The notes: a model not told the origin generated them from the sequence alone. Counted from the first letter of the stretch, positions 5,867 through 12,776 are shown. The stretch is 12,801 bases of DNA from DATKKM01 sp035542855 (GCA_035542855.1 DATKKM010000138.1:1-12801), one strand, 5' to 3'. Numbers and translations: made by a program.

Positions 5867-6394
5867 TTACGTTCCGCGCCGCGGCATCAGCTGGCGTGCC
5901 ATGCACCCCGGCTTCATCGCCGGATTGCCGTCGTCAGCCGGCGCTACCTCAACCGTTGCCGCCCCCACGTACTCCGCGATGCGCCGGCTGATCTCGTTCA
6001 GGTCCGTCTTGTCGAAGCCCTCCAGCACGAAATCCACCCGGCCGTCCGGCCCGACGAGAAACAGCGCCGGCGTCGACGGCGGGTCGTACAAGAGCGAGAC
6101 GGTCAGCGCCGGCGCGTCCATCAGCACCGGCGCCGCGATGCCAAACCTGTCGCGATATGTTCGCGTCCGTTCGGGGTCGTCCTGGGAGATCGTCCACAGG
6201 CGCCAGCCGCCCGGGTACGCCGCCTGCAAGCGGTTGATGTAGGGAAACGCCAGGTCACACGTGTTGCAGGACACCCGGAAGAACACGATCAGCAACGGCT
6301 CTCCCGCTGTGCCATCCGGCAGCGAGTACTCTCGCCCGTCCAGGCCCAGCAGTGTGAAGTGCGGCGCGAGCGCGCCCGGCGCGATCATCGTCAT
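5867..6394 (-). CDS. Thioredoxin-fold redoxin (AhpC/TSA-TlpA type)
   Basis: A 175-residue thioredoxin-fold protein. The start PGALAPHFTLLGLDGREYSL is the usual redoxin entry (G..aPdF.L...dG). The active site is VFFRVSCNTCDLAFP with C43 and C46, a CxxC of the TlpA/ResA kind rather than a single peroxidatic cysteine. The segment WRLWTISQDDPERTRTYRDRFG (64-85) matches the inserted helix of that family, and STPALFLVGPDGRV (107-120) holds the cis-proline loop (P109). No signal peptide is present, so a cytoplasmic thiol-disulfide role is more likely than cytochrome maturation. The last 30 residues (DDGNPAMKPGCMARQLMPRRGT) add a third cysteine in a basic tail. ATG 6394 has no clear Shine-Dalgarno; an in-frame ATG two codons later is equally possible. 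Substrate unknown. Confidence 0.85.
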   Translation of the reverse strand: MTMIAPGALAPHFTLLGLDGREYSLPDGTAGEPLLIVFFRVSCNTCDLAFPYINRLQAAYPGGWRLWTISQDDPERTRTYRDRFGIAAPVLMDAPALTVSLLYDPPSTPALFLVGPDGRVDFVLEGFDKTDLNEISRRIAEYVGAATVEVAPADDGNPAMKPGCMARQLMPRRGT

Positions 6395-6470
6395 CGGTCA
6401 GGGCCATAGTAGACCGTAGGGCCTTCGCTGCGGTAGACGCCCGCAGCCCTAAGCGGCGCCGGCGGGTACA

Positions 6471-6920
6471 CAGCGCCACCCCGAGCGCCAGCTCGCCCAC
6501 GGTTTTCGCTCGCCTCATGAAGACAAGCAAAGGTGCAAACGCAGCGGCCGTCAGGAGCATCCCCCATGTCCGCCAGTCGATGCCGAGGAACTCGCGGCTG
6601 TCCTCAACCCGCCAGCCCCACAGCGACCAGAAGTTGAATGTGGAAAGCGCATTGTACGGATACAGGCTCGTTGATCTGTGCAGCTGTGAGACGATCTCCC
6701 ACGGCGCAGCGAGAAACGGCAGGATCAACAGCAGCGCCAGAGCAAGGCTCGACGCGCAGGCCACGGCCCACTGCCGCCAGCTGAAGTGCCTGAGACCCCA
6801 GATCCCGAACGCGGGCAACGTGGCGAGCGCATACGGCTTGAAGAGCACTGCCACGGTGAAGACCAGCGCCGTTGCCACTGGCCGCACTCGCGCGAACTTG
6901 AGCGCCAGAATGTTTAACAT
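6471..6920 (-). pseudogene. Internal fragment of a GT-C-like membrane glycosyltransferase
   Basis: About 150 codons that read as polytopic membrane protein resembling the GT87/DUF2029-type GT-C glycosyltransferases. Hydrophobic helices (VATALVFTVAVLFKPYALATLPAFGIW; VACASSLALALLLILPFLAAPW) surround LHRSTSLYPYNALSTFNFWSLWGW and SREFLGIDWRTWGMLLTAAAFAPLLVF. Full-length relatives are usually about 400-550 residues with an early catalytic acidic motif and several more helices. Here nothing like the N-terminal part precedes 6920; the frame runs back only to the TAA that ends the LLM gene. After LGVAL (6471) the sequence becomes Arg-rich and non-membrane (CTRRRRLGLR), then overlaps the redoxin gene out of frame. 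I read it as a relic truncated at both ends. A GGGGG seven bases before ATG 6920 means a short expressed membrane protein cannot be excluded. No other gene lies in 6395-6983. Confidence 0.6.
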
Positions 6921-6983
6921 CGCACTACCCCCGGGCGCATCGCACAGTCGCGCGATTGGTATGACGCCTTCGGCGTGCCGGTG

Positions 6984-7985
6984 TTACTTCTGTCCGAAGG
7001 CTTCGATCACCGCGTTCCGGTAACGTTCGCTCTCAGCCGGGTCGATCAGCTGGTCCGGCGGCGAGAGGATCACCTGGTCAGCCATATCGCCGTAAGCGGT
7101 CAACTTCGCGCGCGCCGAGTCGGCATCCCCGGTCACCGCGAACGTTTCGACCATCTCGTCGCTCACCGCGTCGATCATCGCCTGCGTGTCCCCGCGAACG
7201 GCCGCCTCCTGGATCCGCTGCACCTCGCCGGAGAACCCCGCGAACAGCGGCTCGTAGGTGTTCACTGTCGCGTAGAAAGCGATCGTCGCCGCGGCCGCCC
7301 GCCTGGCTTGCGCGGCGTCCGTATCGATCGCACAGCAGACGCCCAGGCACAGCCGGAAACCCTCCCGTGCGCGGCCCGCCTCCCGCAGCCCCCGCCCGAG
7401 CGACGGCAGCACGACGTCCCGCACCCAGCGCAGCGGATAGATGGGGTGGCCCAGCAGTCCGTCCGCCACCTGCGCCGCCGTGCGGATCATCCCCTCGCGC
7501 ACGCCCGCCAGGTAGATCGGGAAGCGCTCGCGGACGGGTGGCATCGGCCTCTGCCAGCCTTGTATATCGAGGTCGTAGAACTGGCCCCGGAAACGGATCG
7601 GCTCGCCGCGGTGCGCGTTCTCGCTGATCAGGCGGATGATCTGCACCACCTCTCGGATGTGCGGCGTCGGCTTGCCGTAGGCGACTCCGTGCCAGCGCTC
7701 GGTGAAGCGCTTCAGGCCCGTCCCCAGTCCCAGTGTGAAGCGGCCCCCGGACATCGCGTCCAGGTCCAGCGCCGCCAGCGCCGTCACCCACGGGCTGCGC
7801 ACGAACGCCAGCGCGATCGACGTCCCCAACCCAATCCGCGACGTCGCCGTCGCCGCCGCCGACAGCGGCAGAAACGGGTCGTGGAACATCTCTGCCGTCC
7901 ACAGCGCCTCGAACCCCGCGGCCTCGGCACGGCGCGCGGTCTCCGCCGGCGACGAGATGCCCAGCGCTAACCCATAGCCGGTCAA
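6984..7985 (-). CDS. LLM-class flavin-dependent oxidoreductase (luciferase-like)
   Basis: A 333-residue bacterial-luciferase-like protein, a TIM-barrel family using FMNH2 or F420. Visible family features: LALGISSPAETARRAEAAGFEALWTAEMFHDPF (strand 1 and the first active-site loop), SRIGLGTSIALAFVRSPWVTALAALDLDAMSGGRFTLGLGTG (49-90, the central signature), HIREVVQIIRLI, FPIYLAGVREGMIRTAAQVADGLLGHP, and the C-terminal VTGDADSARAKLTAYGDMADQVILSPP typical of F420-type members. Cofactor and substrate cannot be read from sequence. The frame is open to 8066 but the domain begins at TTG 7985, where GGAGG (7994-7990) is the only ribosome site. The spacing of four bases is short. It is divergent from the SDR gene with 83 bp between starts, in which I see no convincing promoter. 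A short hairpin (ACGCC/GGCGT, 6964-6976) follows the stop. Confidence 0.88.
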   Translation of the reverse strand: MTGYGLALGISSPAETARRAEAAGFEALWTAEMFHDPFLPLSAAATATSRIGLGTSIALAFVRSPWVTALAALDLDAMSGGRFTLGLGTGLKRFTERWHGVAYGKPTPHIREVVQIIRLISENAHRGEPIRFRGQFYDLDIQGWQRPMPPVRERFPIYLAGVREGMIRTAAQVADGLLGHPIYPLRWVRDVVLPSLGRGLREAGRAREGFRLCLGVCCAIDTDAAQARRAAAATIAFYATVNTYEPLFAGFSGEVQRIQEAAVRGDTQAMIDAVSDEMVETFAVTGDADSARAKLTAYGDMADQVILSPPDQLIDPAESERYRNAVIEAFGQK

Positions 7986-7989
7986 TGTG

Positions 7990-7994
7990 CCTCC
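7990..7994 (-). promoter_or_regulatory. Shine-Dalgarno that points to a TTG start for the LLM gene
   Basis: GGAGG on the minus strand, four bases before TTG 7985. It matches the conserved beginning of the domain and argues against the longer frame from 8066. Confidence 0.6.
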
Positions 7995-8068
7995 AGCGCG
8001 GGATTTGGTATGGTTGGGCGGGCCATGATTACGTCTGAGTGTATGGCATCCGCCAGCGTGAGACACGA

Positions 8069-9085
8069 ATGAGAGCGCTCGTCACCGGCGCTACCGGCTT
8101 CCTCGGCAGCCACATCGCCGAGCGCCTCATCCAGCGCGGCGATAGCGTCCGCGCCCTCGTCCGCCCGGCCAGCCGCACCTCGTTCCTCGAATCGCTCGGC
8201 GGCGTCGAGTTCGTCCAGGGCGACGTCACGCAGGCGCCGACGCTGACGACTGCGCTGGAGGGCGTTGACGTCGTCTACCACGCCGCGGCCATGGTCAGTG
8301 ACTGGGGCCCCTGGCGCGACTTCAAGTCAGTCACCGTCAACGGCACGCGCAACATGCTGAAGGCCGCCGTCGCCGCCGGCACCCCGCGCTTCCTCTACGT
8401 CAGCACAGACGGCGTCTACCGCTACCCGGACCTGCACCACGGCGTGACCGAAGAGTCGCCGCTGGAGACGCGCTTCGGGCCGCTGGACTACTACCGCCGC
8501 TCCAAGACCGCCGCCGAGTTGATCGCCCGCCGCTTCCAGGCCGCGGGAAAGATCGCGGTCAGCATCGTGCGCCCGGCCCTCATCCTGGGCGAGCGCGACG
8601 CCGCCATGCTGCCGGGCCTCATCGCCTTCCTGAAGAGCTCGTCCGCCGCCTACATGGGCACCGGCCGCAACGTCCTGCCCTGCGTCTACGCCGGCGATGT
8701 GGCTGACCTCTGCATCCTCGCCGCAACCAAACCCGAAGCTGTCGGCCAGACCTACAACGCCGTCAACCCAGAGCACGTCACCCAGCGCGACCTCCTGGAG
8801 ACGGCCGCGGCGGCCATCGGCGTCGCGCCGCCCAAGCGGTCGATCCCCTTCCGGCTGCTCTACGCCATCGCCGTCGGCATGGAGGCAGCGGCCCGCGTCC
8901 GCGGCTGGGGACACCGTCCGGAGCTGACGCGCTTCTCGGCGAACCTCATCGGACTCGACTACGTGGAGAGCGCCGAGAAGGCGATGCGTGACCTCGGCTG
9001 GCGGCCCCAGGTTTCGATGCAAGAAGCGGTGAGGCGAAGCGTTGAGTGGGCCCGGTCTCACAGAGCTCAGCCGGTTAGCGGCTGA
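8069..9085 (+). CDS. NAD(P)-dependent epimerase/dehydratase (extended SDR)
   Basis: A 338-residue extended short-chain dehydrogenase. The Rossmann entry MRALVTGATGFLGSHIAERL holds TGxxGxxG at residues 6-12, and GDV (51-53) is the adenine-side acid. VYHAAA (69-74), the N-A-G-like NGTRN (91-95), VSTDGVY (111-117) with the catalytic Ser/Thr region, and YYRRSK (141-146) with Y142 and K146 of YxxxK complete the active site. The C-terminal half (LPCVYAGDVADLCILA, GQTYNAVN, WRPQVSMQEAVRRSVEW) matches nucleotide-sugar epimerase and 3-beta-hydroxysteroid-dehydrogenase-like members. The substrate cannot be chosen between sugar and lipid/sterol types. ATG 8069 fits the fold; the open frame to GTG 8039 adds ten unlikely residues. 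It overlaps the CinA-like gene by 44 bases and probably forms an operon with it. Confidence 0.9.
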   Translation: MRALVTGATGFLGSHIAERLIQRGDSVRALVRPASRTSFLESLGGVEFVQGDVTQAPTLTTALEGVDVVYHAAAMVSDWGPWRDFKSVTVNGTRNMLKAAVAAGTPRFLYVSTDGVYRYPDLHHGVTEESPLETRFGPLDYYRRSKTAAELIARRFQAAGKIAVSIVRPALILGERDAAMLPGLIAFLKSSSAAYMGTGRNVLPCVYAGDVADLCILAATKPEAVGQTYNAVNPEHVTQRDLLETAAAAIGVAPPKRSIPFRLLYAIAVGMEAAARVRGWGHRPELTRFSANLIGLDYVESAEKAMRDLGWRPQVSMQEAVRRSVEWARSHRAQPVSG

Positions 9086-9566
9086 CGTCGTCGCCGCCCT
9101 CAAGTCGCGCGGCCTCACCATTGCGACAGCAGAAGCGACGACCGGCGGGCTCATCGGCCACCTGATCACCTCCGCGCCCGGCAGCTCCGCGGTCTTCCGC
9201 GGCGGCGTCGCCCCCTACTCCAACGCTATGAAGCGCGCCATCGGCGTTCCACCTGAGACGCTCGATCAGTTCGGCGCAGTGAGCATGGAAGCTGCCGCAG
9301 CGCTGGCGCAGGCGATTCGAGCCTTCGCGGGCGCGGACATCGGCCTCGCCGAGACCGGCATCGCCGGCCCCGCAGGCGGCACGACGGAACGCCCCGCCGG
9401 CACGTTCTGGCTGGCGATTGCCGCCGCCGACGCCATTCCCACCGAGCGCCTATCACTCGCCGGCGAACGCGTCCCCAACCAGCAAGCGTGCGCCGCAGCC
9501 GCCCTCCGCATGCTCCTGCGCCATCTGCCCCAGTTGACACCACCCCCGCCTGAGCGCAAAGTCTGA
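9042..9566 (+). CDS. CinA C-terminal-domain protein (PncC-like amidohydrolase family)
   Basis: A 174-residue stand-alone CinA C-terminal domain. Known members (PncC) deamidate nicotinamide mononucleotide in pyridine nucleotide recycling. Motifs in order: LAADVVAALKSRGLTIATAEATTGGLIGHLIT (12-43), GSSAVFRGGVAPYSNAMKRAIGVPPETL (47-73), GAVSMEAAAALAQ (77-89), GLAETGIAGPAGGTTERPAGTFWLAIA (100-126). The usual AES(C/T)TGG reads AEATTGG, so the conserved serine is Ala32; the YSN..K and TGIAGP motifs are intact. GTG 9042 is inside the SDR gene. Its best Shine-Dalgarno, GAGG around 9031, is rather far, so translational coupling to the SDR gene is likely. No later in-frame start would keep the first helix. 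The last 10 residues are a Pro-rich tail. Fold is secure, activity uncertain. Confidence 0.87.
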   Translation: MSGPGLTELSRLAADVVAALKSRGLTIATAEATTGGLIGHLITSAPGSSAVFRGGVAPYSNAMKRAIGVPPETLDQFGAVSMEAAAALAQAIRAFAGADIGLAETGIAGPAGGTTERPAGTFWLAIAAADAIPTERLSLAGERVPNQQACAAAALRMLLRHLPQLTPPPPERKV

Positions 9567-9591
9567 CGCAACTTTCAAAGGAGGTACGAAG

Positions 9592-9918
9592 ATGCCGCTC
9601 TACATGTTCAGGGGTGGGTACACCGGAGGATCCTGGGCCACGCAGATCCAGAAGCCCGTCAACCGCGAGGAGGCGCTCAAGCCGTCTGTCCGCCAGCTCG
9701 GTGGGCGAATCATCTCGTTCTACTACGCGTTTGGCGAAGACGACTTCGTCGTCATCGCGCAGATGCCGGACAACAAGGCTGCCGCCGCGCTTGCCCTGGC
9801 CGCCGCCAGCAGCGGCTCTTTCACGCACCTCACCACCACGCCACTGATGACCGTGAGCGAAGGGATGAGCGCAATGAGACAGGCGAAGCGCTCACGCTAC
9901 TCGCCCCCCGGCGCCTAG
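9592..9918 (+). CDS. GYD-domain protein
   Basis: A 108-residue protein of the GYD family, small ferredoxin-like domains of unknown function. The pattern agrees: MPLYMFRGGYTGGSWA (start strand and G-Y-T), EEALKPSVRQLGGRIISFYYAFGEDDFVVIAQMPDNKAAAALALAAASSGSF (the L-G-G, F-Y, G-E-D-D-F-V-V and P-D-N segments that give the family its look), then LTTTPLMTVSEGMSAM. The tail (RQAKRSRYSPPGA) is basic. A near-perfect Shine-Dalgarno AAAGGAGGT lies six bases before ATG 9592, the strongest in the window, suggesting high translation. It follows the CinA-like gene by 25 bases. Its TAG shares four bases with the stop codon of the convergent gene. Confidence 0.87.
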   Translation: MPLYMFRGGYTGGSWATQIQKPVNREEALKPSVRQLGGRIISFYYAFGEDDFVVIAQMPDNKAAAALALAAASSGSFTHLTTTPLMTVSEGMSAMRQAKRSRYSPPGA

Positions 9919-10850
9919 GCCTGGGCGCGGGCGCCCGCCCACGGCAGCAGCCCCGCCGGCGGCTGGATCAGAGGCTTGATCAGCCCGTCCGCCGCCAGGC
10001 AGATGAAGTCGACGCCGCTGTACAGGGCCGGGTCGTAGCCGCGCAGCGCTGTCGTCGCGCCTTCCTGCTCGATTCGCGCGTACGGCGCCAGGACAACCAG
10101 CGCCCGGACCGGCTCCGCGGCCGCCCGCAGCGATGGGACCATCTCGTTCAGCACACGACGGAAGTTGCGTCGCACCGCCAGCCCGATGTCCGTCGCCGCG
10201 CCCGGCGGCACGCCCACGATCGCCGCGCCCTCTGAGCCGGACAGCCGCTGCACCGTCCACGCGTCTATCGTGTCCAGCGTCGCGACCTGCCCCACTCGGA
10301 GCTGCGTCGTCCGCTCCACGATCGCGTCCAGCAGCGACTCGAGGTGCTCGTCCGATTCCGGCAGCCGGTGCAGTTCCGTCGAATCGAGGTCGTACGAACC
10401 GCGCACGCGCTCCGTGAACTTCGCCCAGTGCGGGTTCAACCCGCCCGTCACGGAGACAACGCCGCCCGACTCCTGGCTCTTGCGCAGGCGCAGCGTCGCC
10501 GGCAGCGGCACGTAGGAGCGCTCGTGCGGGCCCAGCTTCAGCGCCGACTGCCGCACCAGGGCCACGAACTCGCTGAGCGCCGGCTCATCGCCCGGCAGAT
10601 CCGAGCCCGCCGGCGCCCACAGCGCGATCCGCGCGGGCAGCCCGTCCGCGATCAGCTCTTCCAGGAGCGCCCGGCGCTTCTCCCACGCCGTGTCCTCAAA
10701 CGGGACGAGCGTTCGGGTCGAGACAGCAAGCGAATATGCGCCGTCGCTGGCGATCGTAATATCCCCGCGCTCCTGCACCTGGAAGCCGCGCTGATACGTC
10801 TCACGCAGCCAGTACAGGAACAGGTCGAGCGCGACGTTGAGGCCGGTCAA
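9915..10850 (-). CDS. Conserved-looking hypothetical protein, 311 aa
   Basis: I do not recognise this protein. It has no signal peptide, membrane helix or cysteine-metal motif and looks soluble, mixed alpha/beta. Notable stretches: LDLFLYWLRETYQRGFQV at the start, AYSLAVSTRTLVPFEDTAWEKRRALLEELIADGLPARIALWAP (38-80), a middle helical part ESLLDAIVERTTQLRVGQVATLDTIDAW, and GVDFICLAADGLIKPLIQPPAG near the end. Coding status is supported by consistent GC-rich codon use and its position: the TTG at 10850 comes nine bases after the thiolase stop with no Shine-Dalgarno, suggesting coupled translation as the last gene of the thioesterase-thiolase operon. The context hints at acyl-CoA metabolism, nothing firmer. 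It ends by sharing CTAG with the GYD gene. Confidence 0.72.
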   Translation of the reverse strand: MTGLNVALDLFLYWLRETYQRGFQVQERGDITIASDGAYSLAVSTRTLVPFEDTAWEKRRALLEELIADGLPARIALWAPAGSDLPGDEPALSEFVALVRQSALKLGPHERSYVPLPATLRLRKSQESGGVVSVTGGLNPHWAKFTERVRGSYDLDSTELHRLPESDEHLESLLDAIVERTTQLRVGQVATLDTIDAWTVQRLSGSEGAAIVGVPPGAATDIGLAVRRNFRRVLNEMVPSLRAAAEPVRALVVLAPYARIEQEGATTALRGYDPALYSGVDFICLAADGLIKPLIQPPAGLLPWAGARAQA

Positions 10851-10859
10851 TGCGGGCGG

Positions 10860-12047
10860 CTAGAAGCCGTTCTCGACGACCATGGCGATGCCCTGGCCCC
10901 CGCCGATGCACAGCGTGGCCAGCCCGCGCTTCGCCTGGCGCCGCTTCATCTCGTGCAGCAGCGTCACCAGGATCCGCGCCCCGCTCGCCCCGATCGGATG
11001 GCCCAGCGCGATCGCACCGCCGTTCACGTTCACCCGCTCCCAGTCCCAGCCCAGCTCCCGCCCGACGGCCAGCGACTGCGCCGCGAACGCCTCGTTCGCC
11101 TCGATCAGGTCAATGTCGCCGATGCCCAGGCCGCTCTTGGCCAGCGCCTTCTGCGTCGCCGGCACCGGGCCCACGCCCATCACTCGGGGCGGCACACCGG
11201 CGCTCGCGTACGAACGCACCGAGGCCAGCGGCTTCACTCCCAGCTCCTCCGCCTTCTTGCGCGACATGACGACGATCGCCGCCGCGCCGTCGTTGATCCC
11301 CGACGCGTTGCCAGCGGTCACCGAGCCGTCCGGCTGGAACGCCGGCCGCAGCTTGCCGAGCACCTCGGCCGTCGTGTCGGCGCGGAAATGCTCGTCCTTG
11401 TCGACGACGACCGGCCCCTTGCGCCCCTTCACTTCCACCGGCACGATCTCGTCCGCGAAGGCGCCGCGCTCCCAGGCCTGCGCCGTCTTCTGCTGGCTCG
11501 CAGCGGAGAACTCGTCCTGGTCCGCGCGGGAGATCTCGTAGTCCGTGGCCACGTTCTCTGCCGTGATGCCCATGTGACAGTCGCTCAGCGCGCACCAGAG
11601 GCCGTCCTTGATCATGTGGTCCAGCACTTCGCCGTGCCCCATCTTGTAGCCGTAGCGGGCCTTGGGCAGCAGGAACGGCGAGGCCGACATGTTCTCCATC
11701 CCGCCGGCCACCACTATCTCGGCGTCGCCCAGCAGGATCGCCTGCGTCGCCAGGGCGATCGTCTTCAGCCCGGACCCGCAGACCTTGTTCACCGTAGTCG
11801 CAGGCACGCTGTCCGGGATCCCCGCCGCAATCGCCGCCTGGCGAGCCGGGTTCATCCCCAGTCCGGCGGAGAGCACGTTGCCCATGATGATCTCGTCGAT
11901 CTGCTCCGGCTGGATACCCGCACGCGAGATCGCTTCCTTGATTACCGTCGCGCCCAGCTGCGTCGCCGGCGTGTCTGCAAACGCCCCGCCAAAGGTGCCG
12001 ATCGCCGTGCGCACCGCTCCGGCCAGGACGACTTCATTCGTGCTCAT
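10860..12047 (-). CDS. Thiolase (acetyl-CoA C-acetyltransferase type)
   Basis: A 395-residue thiolase, normal length. It catalyses reversible condensation or cleavage of acyl-CoAs as a cytoplasmic tetramer in known relatives. All active-site elements are present: nucleophile C90 in NKVCGSGLK, NEAFA (318-322), H350 in GGAIALGHPIGASGAR, and C380 in CIGGGQG. The start VVLAGAVRTAIGTFGGAF and the loop around GMENMSASPFLL with the ALSDCHMGITAEN segment are closest to the biosynthetic acetoacetyl-CoA thiolase type, though a degradative role cannot be ruled out. ATG 12047 has GGAGG six bases upstream. It follows a 37-codon membrane ORF and a thioesterase gene on the same strand and precedes the 311-aa unknown gene by nine bases. 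With no FadB-like partner in the window, the pathway stays open. Confidence 0.95.
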   Translation of the reverse strand: MSTNEVVLAGAVRTAIGTFGGAFADTPATQLGATVIKEAISRAGIQPEQIDEIIMGNVLSAGLGMNPARQAAIAAGIPDSVPATTVNKVCGSGLKTIALATQAILLGDAEIVVAGGMENMSASPFLLPKARYGYKMGHGEVLDHMIKDGLWCALSDCHMGITAENVATDYEISRADQDEFSAASQQKTAQAWERGAFADEIVPVEVKGRKGPVVVDKDEHFRADTTAEVLGKLRPAFQPDGSVTAGNASGINDGAAAIVVMSRKKAEELGVKPLASVRSYASAGVPPRVMGVGPVPATQKALAKSGLGIGDIDLIEANEAFAAQSLAVGRELGWDWERVNVNGGAIALGHPIGASGARILVTLLHEMKRRQAKRGLATLCIGGGQGIAMVVENGF

Positions 12048-12072
12048 AAGGGACCTCCGTTCCGCGCTAATC

Positions 12073-12186
12073 TTAGCTTAGCGGCCGCAAGAATGCGACG
12101 CCCCACCACCAGCGAGCCGCCAGCGCCAAGCCAATCGTCCCGGCGACCAGCCCGCAGAACAGCGGGGAGTTCAGCACCCCGGCCAT
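12073..12186 (-). CDS. Small single-helix membrane peptide, 37 aa
   Basis: A 37-codon reading frame fills almost the whole gap between the thioesterase and thiolase genes. Its ATG (12186-12184) begins one base after the thioesterase TGA (TGAGATG), ideal for translational coupling; its TAA (12075-12073) lies 25 bases before the thiolase start. The peptide opens MAGVLNSPLF, continues with one hydrophobic helix (LFCGLVAGTIGLALAA), a Trp triplet (WWWG) at the interface and a short basic end (FLRPLS), a shape typical of small membrane proteins. There is no independent Shine-Dalgarno. In a GC-rich gap of 140 bases an open frame of this length can arise by chance, so expression is inferred from hydrophobicity and packing only. 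Confidence 0.5.
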   Translation of the reverse strand: MAGVLNSPLFCGLVAGTIGLALAARWWWGVAFLRPLS

Positions 12187-12187
12187 C

Positions 12188-12640
12188 TCAGCGGATCCCA
12201 TTCGCCAGCAGCGACCGCCCGGCCGAAACCTCCGGCCGCAGTGTCATGCACGTGCTGCCCGCCTTGGCGATCAGCCGGCCGGCTTCGTCACGCACCTCGC
12301 ACTCCGTCCAGCCCAGGTTCTTGCCGCCGTTGACCAGCCACCCTTCGGCGATCAGTCTCCCTGTCCGGAACGGACGCAGGAAGTTCATCTTCAGCTCCAC
12401 CGTCGTGAACGATTCCCCCTCCGCCAGCGTGGAAGCGTAGGCCATGCCCATCGCCGCATCCGCCACATCGCAGAGGATGCCGCCGTGCAGGCCGCCCATC
12501 GGATTGGCGTGCTGCGGCCCAGCCTCGAACTCGACCACGCAGCGCCCTTTCTCGATGCGCTGGACGGAAAAGCCGATGAGTTGCGCCGCCGGCGGCGGCG
12601 CGATCTCTCCTCGCGCGATCTTGTCTGCCAGCTGCATCAT
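12188..12640 (-). CDS. PaaI-type hotdog-fold thioesterase
   Basis: A 150-residue hotdog-fold acyl-CoA thioesterase of the PaaI/YdiI group. The hallmark stretch is ANPMGGLHGGILCDVADAAMGMAYA (45-69), with the N46 and H52-G-G of the active-site loop and D61 on the long hotdog helix near the catalytic carboxylate position. Then come TTVELKMNFLRPFRTGRLIAEG (the core beta-sheet pattern t.el...fl.p...g.l.a.g) and WTECEVRDEAGRLIAKAGSTCMTL. Such enzymes release CoA from short-chain, aromatic or medium acyl-CoAs. ATG 12640 has AAAGGAG seven bases upstream; the next codon is also ATG. It is the first gene of the operon with thiolase, transcribed from the divergent promoter region at 12727-12755. The substrate is not readable. 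Confidence 0.93.
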   Translation of the reverse strand: MMQLADKIARGEIAPPPAAQLIGFSVQRIEKGRCVVEFEAGPQHANPMGGLHGGILCDVADAAMGMAYASTLAEGESFTTVELKMNFLRPFRTGRLIAEGWLVNGGKNLGWTECEVRDEAGRLIAKAGSTCMTLRPEVSAGRSLLANGIR

Positions 12641-12726
12641 CCCGGTGCTCCTTTCGAATACCCCTCCTCCCGGCGGATGGGGTTACGTCAATCGCAGCCT
12701 CACTAGTGCTTAGTCAAGTCTCTTCT

Positions 12727-12755
12727 CTTGTACATGGTGACTTGACATCTGTCAA
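12727..12755 (-). promoter_or_regulatory. Promoter of the thioesterase-thiolase operon
   Basis: On the minus strand a perfect TTGACA (12755-12750) and TACAAG (12732-12727, four of six) are separated by exactly 17 bases. The predicted start lies about 80 bases upstream of the thioesterase ATG. Its -35 is the right arm of the palindrome at 12741-12756. Confidence 0.6.
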
Positions 12756-12756
12756 G
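12741..12756. promoter_or_regulatory. Operator-like palindrome overlapping two opposed -35 boxes
   Basis: CTTGACATCTGTCAAG is a perfect inverted repeat (7-bp arms, 2-bp centre), the size expected for a dimeric winged-helix or HTH regulator. A further half-site GTCAAGTC at 12713-12720 is the exact complement of GACTTGAC at 12739-12746. A bound protein would cover the -35 of both promoters. Confidence 0.65.
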
Positions 12757-12770
12757 CCTCTATATATTCT
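12742..12770 (+). promoter_or_regulatory. Promoter of the truncated rightmost gene, apparently leaderless
   Basis: A perfect TTGACA (12742-12747), 17 bases, then TATTCT (12765-12770, four of six, fitting TAnnnT). The -10 ends six bases before ATG 12777, so transcription would start at or next to the start codon. TATATT at 12763-12768 is an alternative -10 with a 15-base spacer. Confidence 0.6.
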
Positions 12771-12776
12771 TGCAGC

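Noticed and set aside
6964..6976. Hairpin ACGCC-TTC-GGCGT after the LLM stop as a terminator
   Set aside because: The stem is only 5 bp and has no T-run on either strand, so it is too weak to call.
6975..7970. 331-codon open frame on the plus strand
   Set aside because: It is the antisense shadow of the LLM oxidoreductase, Arg-rich and without domain features.
7986..8068. Divergent promoter pair between the LLM and SDR genes
   Set aside because: No -35/-10 pair with acceptable spacing and matches was found on either strand, although promoters must be nearby.
10344..12440. 698-codon open frame on the plus strand
   Set aside because: It lies antisense to three well-supported genes (the 311-aa gene, thiolase, part of the thioesterase). 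Its translation is Arg/His/Pro/Gln-rich low-complexity sequence, typical of an empty frame opposite GC-rich codons.
12701..12708. CACTAGTG perfect palindrome upstream of the thioesterase as an operator
   Set aside because: Eight bases is expected by chance at this scale and it overlaps no promoter element; the 12741 palindrome is far stronger.
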